From assembly GCA_003520745.1 (NCBI GenBank), contig DOUE01000001.1, positions 81,057 through 91,405 on the forward strand: a stretch of 10,349 bases of DNA, read 5' to 3'. The notes under the pieces were generated by a model that saw nothing but the letters and a program-made list of their open reading frames with translations, was not told the DNA's origin and searched no databases. The translations under genes and the position numbers were made by a program. This stretch comes from Erysipelotrichaceae bacterium (GTDB taxonomy: Bacteria > Bacillota_I > Bacilli_A > Erysipelotrichales > Erysipelotrichaceae). This document shows positions 5,556-10,349 of this stretch, piece after piece. Within the stretch, counting starts at the first letter, position 1; each line of letters begins with the position of its first letter.

Positions 5556-6506
5556 ATGACTAACCTGAAGAAAATCGCATTTGATTATCCACGGCTTAAG
5601 TTGAATGAACTTTATTTTAATCAACAGGTCGATTTGCCCAATGAAGGGGTGGCTTTACCTCAACTTAGGGAAGTGTTCGGGAGGGATTTGATGTTCGGTG
5701 CGTTTCCGGAAGACCGTCCGTATGCCTACAATTCGCTTGTCATGTCGGTGGATGGGAAAATCGCCTTTGCGGACGCTCCGCAAGGTCCGTTGGTCGCCCG
5801 CAACAATAAATTCGCGGGGGATGGGAGTATGGTCGATTATTGGATTTTGAACGTCTTGCGCGGTTCGGCGGATGCGATCCTTTGCGGAACACAGTCCATC
5901 GCGAAAGAAGTCAACTCAGGCGGAACGGGGCATTGCTACGACGCCAACATTTCCGCCCATCGCGTCGATCGCCATAAGAATGAAATCCCTTGGCGAATCG
6001 TCGTGACGCTTGACGGTACGGATATCGCATTCGAAGCCGCACAGTTTACCCATCCCGAAATGCCCAGTTTCTTCTACACGACATCGGCAGGGGTCGAACA
6101 CATCCGTACCCATTCATCCAAAGAAGCAATCGTGATCGGTCCGTTTGATGATGTCGAGTCTGTCAATGTCGGCGAATTCGTCTATGATCCGCAAAAATCG
6201 TACATCATCGTTACGAACCGGGAGCGGAAATTCGATAACCGGATGGGAATGAAGATTCTCAAAAAGATCGGCGTCGATACCTTGCTGGTGGAATCACCGA
6301 CCGTCACCCATATTTTCATGAAGGAAGGCTTGATGGACGAGCTCTTCCTGAATCAGTCCGGTCTCTATATCGGCGGCGATGCGACGTCGATCGGCCAACG
6401 CTGCGTACCATTCTCTTCGATCGTCCACCCGCACACGGAGTTGGTCTCCATCTACATGCATTCCCCCCATTTCATTTATTGTCGATATCGTTTACACTAC
6501 GAATAG
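5556..6506 (+). CDS. RibD_C/DHFR-like reductase, paralog B
   Basis: This 316-residue paralog of the preceding gene is roughly 40-50% identical by eye along its whole length, clearest from residue 54 on. Matching landmarks are SVDGKIA (64-70), GSADAILCG (103-111), TLDGTDI (151-157), LLVESP (243-248), MDELF (260-264) and the His-rich tail (HPHTE 291-295; HSPH 302-305). I chose ATG 5556 since AGGAG (5546-5550) sits five bases upstream; GTG 5550 lies within that site. The loop after strand 4 differs from paralog A: CGTQSIAKEV here, FGANTLRSEP there. That loop contacts cofactor in RibD, so the two may differ in catalysis or form a heterodimer. The substrate is unknown. Confidence 0.8.
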   Translation: MTNLKKIAFDYPRLKLNELYFNQQVDLPNEGVALPQLREVFGRDLMFGAFPEDRPYAYNSLVMSVDGKIAFADAPQGPLVARNNKFAGDGSMVDYWILNVLRGSADAILCGTQSIAKEVNSGGTGHCYDANISAHRVDRHKNEIPWRIVVTLDGTDIAFEAAQFTHPEMPSFFYTTSAGVEHIRTHSSKEAIVIGPFDDVESVNVGEFVYDPQKSYIIVTNRERKFDNRMGMKILKKIGVDTLLVESPTVTHIFMKEGLMDELFLNQSGLYIGGDATSIGQRCVPFSSIVHPHTELVSIYMHSPHFIYCRYRLHYE

Positions 6507-6528
6507 GTAGAACATGGAGGTAGAGCGG

Positions 6529-8481
6529 ATGAAACCGATGCTTTCCAAGCGACAGGAAAAAATCCTGGTTACCTTGTACATCAAGGAAGACTGGGTCAAA
6601 GGAAGCGAATTGTCTGAACTTTTAGCCGTAAGCGATCGTACGATCCGGATGGATATCGAGAGCATCAAGGCGGTTTTCAACGAACCCGTCATCCAGACCT
6701 CGAAGCAGTACGGATATCGTTATAACCGTGAGGTCGATTTCAAATCGCTGAACGTCGAGAACGTCCTGGACGCACGGGAACGGTTGGCGGTGGTCATCAA
6801 AGAGATGATCCTGTCCCCGACCGGCATCGACTACTTCGACCTCGCCAACGCGTTGTATGTTTCCGAATCGACCTTGTTGACGGATCTGCATTTGATTCGA
6901 AAAGAAATCCAATCCCATGGTTTCCCGCTTTCCCTGGAGCGACACAACGATACGTTCATGTTTCAAGGAAGACGTCTTGACCAAGTCAAGTTATTGATCC
7001 ATTGGATTAAAAACAATTTGGGTTATTCGACGCCCGAACAATTCGCACGCATTTTCCCCAAGATCGATGTCCCGGCCATATCGGACATGCTTCTTGAACT
7101 GTTGGTGGAAGAGAAATACTTCTCTCGCTATCTTTCGTTTCGATCCTTATTGATCACGGTGCTGATGATTTCCGAACAAGCCGTGACCTCAAACACAAGC
7201 GGAGACAATGAAGAGGATACGGAGTCCCGTCAAAACCCCGAGAGCGGATTGGTCGTGTGGATCACATGCCGTCTTTTTGAAATTTTCGAACTTTCGATTT
7301 CACCCCAAGATGTGGAGCTGCTCAACGAAAGCTTGTCCATGGTGAAAACGATGGAAGAAGTCGAAGGCTTTGGGCGAAGCGGGGATGTGCTGAGCGAGCC
7401 GATTTTCATGGCGATCCGCCAAGTATTGAACGAAGTGAAGACGCATTATGCCCTGGATTTCACCCATGAGACGGAATTGGCGATCGATCTCACGATCCAC
7501 ATCAAGATCGCCATCCTAAGGATGGAGAAGGGGATTTTCATCAAGAATCCCATCATCGAACAGATGAAACGGGAATATCCATTCCTGTTCGACGTCGCAC
7601 TCTATATCGGGAACCGGCTCTCCGAAATCATGGGGATCCGTTTCCATCAGGATGAAATCAGTTTCATCGTTTGCCATCTCGCCGACACCTACGAAAGCCT
7701 GCAGCGCGGTAACATCGTCCGTGATCGTTTAAAAGTACTCGTCGTCGCTCTTGAGGGACGTTCGGTCGTCAAATACATCATCAAAAACAACGAGGTCCTG
7801 CGTCAAGAAAGCATGATCGAACGTATCGAAATCGTATCCGCGGCGGAGTTGGAACAGTTCATCCAGACACAGACGATGCCGGATGTCATCTTGTCGACGT
7901 CGATGATCAAAGTCGGGGGGAAGACACCCGATCTCATCATCCGTCCGGAAGTGTCGATGGGGGATCGTTTCTCCATCCAAGCCATCTTGACGAAGGAAAT
8001 CGAGAAACTCAAGAAACGTAATTTCAACACCTTGACCCGCGTGTTCTTCGCCCATGACCAATTCTATCCATCCATACGTGTCAAGAAAAGCGAGGAATGC
8101 ATTCGATATCTCTGTGGTCGTCTAAAGGAAGGATCCTTCGTCGACGACGCGTTCGAAGCTTCCGTTCTGGAGCGTGAATCCCTGATTCCGACGTCGATCC
8201 AGACCGGGGTCGCGCTACCCCATGCGACCATCGTGCATGCCTTGAAGACCAGCGTCGCGATTGCGACCCTTCAAGAGGCGATCGAATGGGGCAATCAAAA
8301 AGTCTCTGTCGTGCTGCTTTTCGCAATCGCGAAAGAGGATATCCACTACCTCAATTATTTCTATGCCATCATCTCTCGTTTCGCCATGGATGAGGCCAAT
8401 ATCCAACGGTTGGCCAAGTGTGCGACGTTCGATGCGGTGATTGCTTTACTGTATGAATTCTATCTACAAAATGTCCAATAG
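6529..8481 (+). CDS. PRD-containing PTS-controlled transcription activator (MtlR/LicR type)
   Basis: This 650-residue DNA-binding regulator probably controls this operon. Domain order is an N-terminal HTH (about 6-50), a second Mga-like HTH (about 98-130), PRD1 (about 180-280), PRD2 (about 290-395), EIIB-Gat-like (about 401-490) and EIIA-like (about 505-650). PRD2 keeps both phosphorylatable histidines in context (His324 in LTIHIKIAIL, His383 in VCHLAD), consistent with HPr-dependent activation. PRD1 has no histidine at all between residues 160 and 305, and carries an acidic low-complexity insert (about 222-238). The EIIB-like domain has Ala407 where the active Cys would be (VLVVALEG). The EIIA-like domain keeps His565 (GVALPHATI). 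I chose ATG 6529 because GGAGG (6516-6520) sits eight bases upstream; ATG 6514 has a poor site. The gene is embedded in the operon, so it would be autoregulated. Confidence 0.88.
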   Translation: MKPMLSKRQEKILVTLYIKEDWVKGSELSELLAVSDRTIRMDIESIKAVFNEPVIQTSKQYGYRYNREVDFKSLNVENVLDARERLAVVIKEMILSPTGIDYFDLANALYVSESTLLTDLHLIRKEIQSHGFPLSLERHNDTFMFQGRRLDQVKLLIHWIKNNLGYSTPEQFARIFPKIDVPAISDMLLELLVEEKYFSRYLSFRSLLITVLMISEQAVTSNTSGDNEEDTESRQNPESGLVVWITCRLFEIFELSISPQDVELLNESLSMVKTMEEVEGFGRSGDVLSEPIFMAIRQVLNEVKTHYALDFTHETELAIDLTIHIKIAILRMEKGIFIKNPIIEQMKREYPFLFDVALYIGNRLSEIMGIRFHQDEISFIVCHLADTYESLQRGNIVRDRLKVLVVALEGRSVVKYIIKNNEVLRQESMIERIEIVSAAELEQFIQTQTMPDVILSTSMIKVGGKTPDLIIRPEVSMGDRFSIQAILTKEIEKLKKRNFNTLTRVFFAHDQFYPSIRVKKSEECIRYLCGRLKEGSFVDDAFEASVLERESLIPTSIQTGVALPHATIVHALKTSVAIATLQEAIEWGNQKVSVVLLFAIAKEDIHYLNYFYAIISRFAMDEANIQRLAKCATFDAVIALLYEFYLQNVQ

Positions 8482-8491
8482 GAGAAAAATC

Positions 8492-8821
8492 ATGGAAAAC
8501 CTCAATGAAAACATACCGTTTCAATTAATCTGTAACGGAGGGGATGCTTCCTCGCTCTTCCTTCGCGCCATCAACGAAGCCAAGTCGGGAAGAATCGACG
8601 AAGCGAAGCGACTGGTGGAGCAAGGAGAAGAATCGCTGCTTACCGCCCATAAAATCCAAACCCAACTCATCGTACAGGAAGCTTCGGGGGATCCGGTTCA
8701 GTTGAACGTGTTGATGGTCCATGCCCAGGACCATTTGATGAACGCCATCCTGCTCAAGGAACTCGTCGGGTTCTTCATCCATCTCTATCAGCGCACGGCG
8801 GGTCTGGAGGATGTGAAGTGA
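8492..8821 (+). CDS. PTS lactose/cellobiose-family EIIA
   Basis: This 109-residue phosphocarrier takes phosphate from HPr and gives it to EIIB. The three-helix pattern and the strongly conserved AHKIQTQLIVQEASG (52-66) and LMVHAQDHLM (74-83) identify the family. His77 is the phosphorylation site and Asp80 the trimer metal ligand, matching His78 and Asp81 of the lactococcal LacF protein. The start has TAGGAG eight bases upstream, overlapping the regulator's stop. The stop is shared with the start of the isomerase gene (GTGA). Placing EIIA after the regulator rather than beside EIIB/EIIC, with about 5.7 kb of other genes between, is unusual for this family. Confidence 0.94.
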   Translation: MENLNENIPFQLICNGGDASSLFLRAINEAKSGRIDEAKRLVEQGEESLLTAHKIQTQLIVQEASGDPVQLNVLMVHAQDHLMNAILLKELVGFFIHLYQRTAGLEDVK

Positions 8822-10349
8822 GTCTGAATTCACAGTACGAAAAATACCCGACGGTGGTCGTGACGGGATACGACGACCAGGCGGATCATGGATACGACGA
8901 TATCATTCAAAGATTGAATCAAGCGATGAGCGGGAAAAGAAGTCTTGTCATCGACTGTTATCCCGGGGTGAGGGTCGAGGAAATCATCGACCGGTTGATC
9001 CGGCCGATGGGGATCACGGAGATCTTTCTCTTCGATGATGCATTCATTTCGGGAGAAAAAATAACGGAAAAGATCCAACGTCATTTAACCGATGATCGTG
9101 TTTTTGGCATCCTTTCAAACCATCGCCTGGAAGAGTTCATCGACCAAGAGGCGTTTAATCAACTGAAGGCAAGAATCGATCGGTGTAACGGACAATATTG
9201 TGTCATCGGTGTCGGGGCGTCGTTGGTTACTCAAGCCGATTTGCTTGTGTATGCGGATTTGGCCAGGTGGGAAATCCAGCAACGCTACCGTAGCCAAGAG
9301 ATTGGAAATTGGAAGTGCGATAACCACCAGGAAGACATCTTGCGTAAATACAAGCGCGGTTTTTTTGTGGAGTGGCGCATGGCGGATCGACACAAACGGG
9401 ATGTCTTCACCCGCTTTGATTTTTTATTGGATACGAATACGCAAAACGACCCTAAGCTGGTCACATCGACCGCATTCCTCGATGGACTGAAACAAACATC
9501 CCGCCAACCCTTCAGGGTCGTCCCTTTCTTCGATCCCGGGGTTTGGGGCGGGCAATGGATGAAAGATGTATGTCGACTTGATCCTAAAAAGGAAAACTAT
9601 GCCTGGTGTTTCGATGGCGTCCCGGAAGAAAACAGTCTGTTTCTTCAATACAAAGATACGATCGTGCAAGTCCCTTCGATTGACCTTGTGTTCATGCAAG
9701 CCAGAAGTTTGCTTGGGGAATCCGTCCATGCCCGCTTCGGCTTGGAATTCCCGATCCGCTTCGATTTTCTGGATACGATGGAAGGGCAGCATCTGAGCCT
9801 TCAAGTGCATCCGTTGACGGAATACATCCAAGAGAATTTCGGGATGCATTATACACAGGATGAAAGCTACTACATCCTGGATGCGAAAGACGATGGAACC
9901 GTCTATCTCGGTGTCAAAGAGGGAATCGATCCAAAGGAAATGATCGCGGATTTGAAATCGGCACAACAGGGCTCGATTTGTTTCCCGGATGAAAAATACA
10001 TCAACCGTTTCCCGGCGAAAAAACATGACCACTTCTTGATTCCGGCCGGGACGGTCCACTGTTCAGGCAAGAACGCGATGATCCTGGAGATCAGTGCGAC
10101 CCCCTACATCTTCACGTTCAAACTGTGGGATTGGGATCGGGTCGGAATGGATGGCCTGCCTCGACCCGTGCATATCGAACATGGGGAGAACGTGATCCAG
10201 TTCGATCGGGATACGAAATGGGTAAAAGAGAACCTGATCAACCGATTCGAAACGAAGTCCGAATCGAACCATCATCTTGAGGAAAAAACCGGCTTGCATG
10301 AACGTGAGTTCATCGAAACAAGACGGCATACGTTTGATGAACCGATCGA
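8818..10349 (+). CDS. manA: Class I mannose-6-phosphate isomerase with N-terminal extension (3'-truncated)
   Basis: The frame is open from GTG 8818 to the window end, giving 510 codons with no stop. GGAGG (8806-8810) lies seven bases before the GTG, which overlaps the EIIA stop. The C-terminal part is a cupin-type isomerase interconverting mannose-6-phosphate and fructose-6-phosphate. Metal ligands are visible: Gln329 and His331 (LSLQVHP), Glu349 (DESYY) and His414 (GTVHCSG). FRVVPFFDPGVWGGQWM (232-248) opens this domain. Residues 1-220 form an extension typical of a long (about 575-590 residue) Bacillota subgroup. It resembles a uridine-kinase-like P-loop fold (VIDCYPGV; LLVYADLARWEIQQRYR) but has no Walker A GxxxxGK[ST], so it probably does not bind ATP in the usual way. 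The isomerase suggests that the pathway yields a mannose- or fructose-type phosphate. Confidence 0.9.
   Translation, partial: MSLNSQYEKYPTVVVTGYDDQADHGYDDIIQRLNQAMSGKRSLVIDCYPGVRVEEIIDRLIRPMGITEIFLFDDAFISGEKITEKIQRHLTDDRVFGILSNHRLEEFIDQEAFNQLKARIDRCNGQYCVIGVGASLVTQADLLVYADLARWEIQQRYRSQEIGNWKCDNHQEDILRKYKRGFFVEWRMADRHKRDVFTRFDFLLDTNTQNDPKLVTSTAFLDGLKQTSRQPFRVVPFFDPGVWGGQWMKDVCRLDPKKENYAWCFDGVPEENSLFLQYKDTIVQVPSIDLVFMQARSLLGESVHARFGLEFPIRFDFLDTMEGQHLSLQVHPLTEYIQENFGMHYTQDESYYILDAKDDGTVYLGVKEGIDPKEMIADLKSAQQGSICFPDEKYINRFPAKKHDHFLIPAGTVHCSGKNAMILEISATPYIFTFKLWDWDRVGMDGLPRPVHIEHGENVIQFDRDTKWVKENLINRFETKSESNHHLEEKTGLHEREFIETRRHTFDEPI

Noticed and set aside
4602..6506. Riboflavin biosynthesis locus, because of RibD-like genes
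   Set aside because: No deaminase domain, no ribB/A, ribE or ribH and no FMN riboswitch are present, and the VEGG motif is altered in both copies.
8818..10349. Minus-strand ORFs opposite the isomerase (for example 9424-10059)
   Set aside because: They have no family features, while the plus-strand frame is open throughout with clear isomerase motifs.
1..10349. CRISPR arrays, tRNA/rRNA genes, insertion sequences, phage or defence genes
   Set aside because: No spaced direct repeats, tRNA-like cloverleaf, transposase motif or terminal inverted repeats were seen; the only array (750-799) has a 5/10-nt unit without spacers.

Overview
The window reads like an accessory carbohydrate locus from a Bacillota (Firmicutes) genome, most likely class Bacilli or a related deep lineage. 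This placement is inferred from strong GGAGG-type ribosome binding sites, sigma-A style promoters, a cre-like site, PRD-type regulation and a lactose/cellobiose-family PTS. The standard genetic code fits (TAA, TAG and TGA all act as stops). Species cannot be named. All genes lie on the + strand.

Region 1 (2-616) is the 3' part of a multi-pass membrane protein of no clear function. Region 2 (617-1086) is a long non-coding stretch dense in signals. A strong extended -10 promoter (670-698) is followed by a GA-rich segment of about 235 nt that holds ten purine pentamers at 750-799, several hairpins and an intrinsic terminator (909-939). After it come a second promoter (922-949), a perfect 20-bp palindrome (982-1001), a cre-like site (997-1010) and a third, weak promoter (1010-1038) just ahead of the PTS operon. 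The 235-nt transcript is either an undescribed small RNA or a conditional leader. Its 5' end can pair with the ascending arm of the terminator.

Region 3 (1087 to beyond 10349) looks like one operon. The order is PTS EIIC, EIIB, a TIGR03792-like small protein, an iron-sulfur flavoprotein-like reductase, a short-chain dehydrogenase, two tandem RibD_C/DHFR-like reductases, a PRD-containing PTS-regulated transcription activator, PTS EIIA, and a class I mannose-6-phosphate isomerase that runs off the window. Most junctions are overlaps or gaps under 25 nt. The exceptions are the EIIC-EIIB and EIIB-TIGR03792 gaps, which each hold a hairpin.

The PTS would import a sugar or glycoside and phosphorylate it. 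The isomerase would feed a mannose-type phosphate into glycolysis, as in glucomannan-type operons. What is unusual is the block of five small redox or monooxygenase-like genes between EIIB and the regulator/EIIA pair, together with the absence of a phospho-glycosidase in the visible part. I infer a pathway in which the phosphorylated sugar, or the aglycone freed from it, is reduced or oxidised. RibD_C enzymes classically reduce a phosphoribosyl-amine to a ribityl-amine, so reduction of an imported phosphosugar is chemically plausible but unproven.
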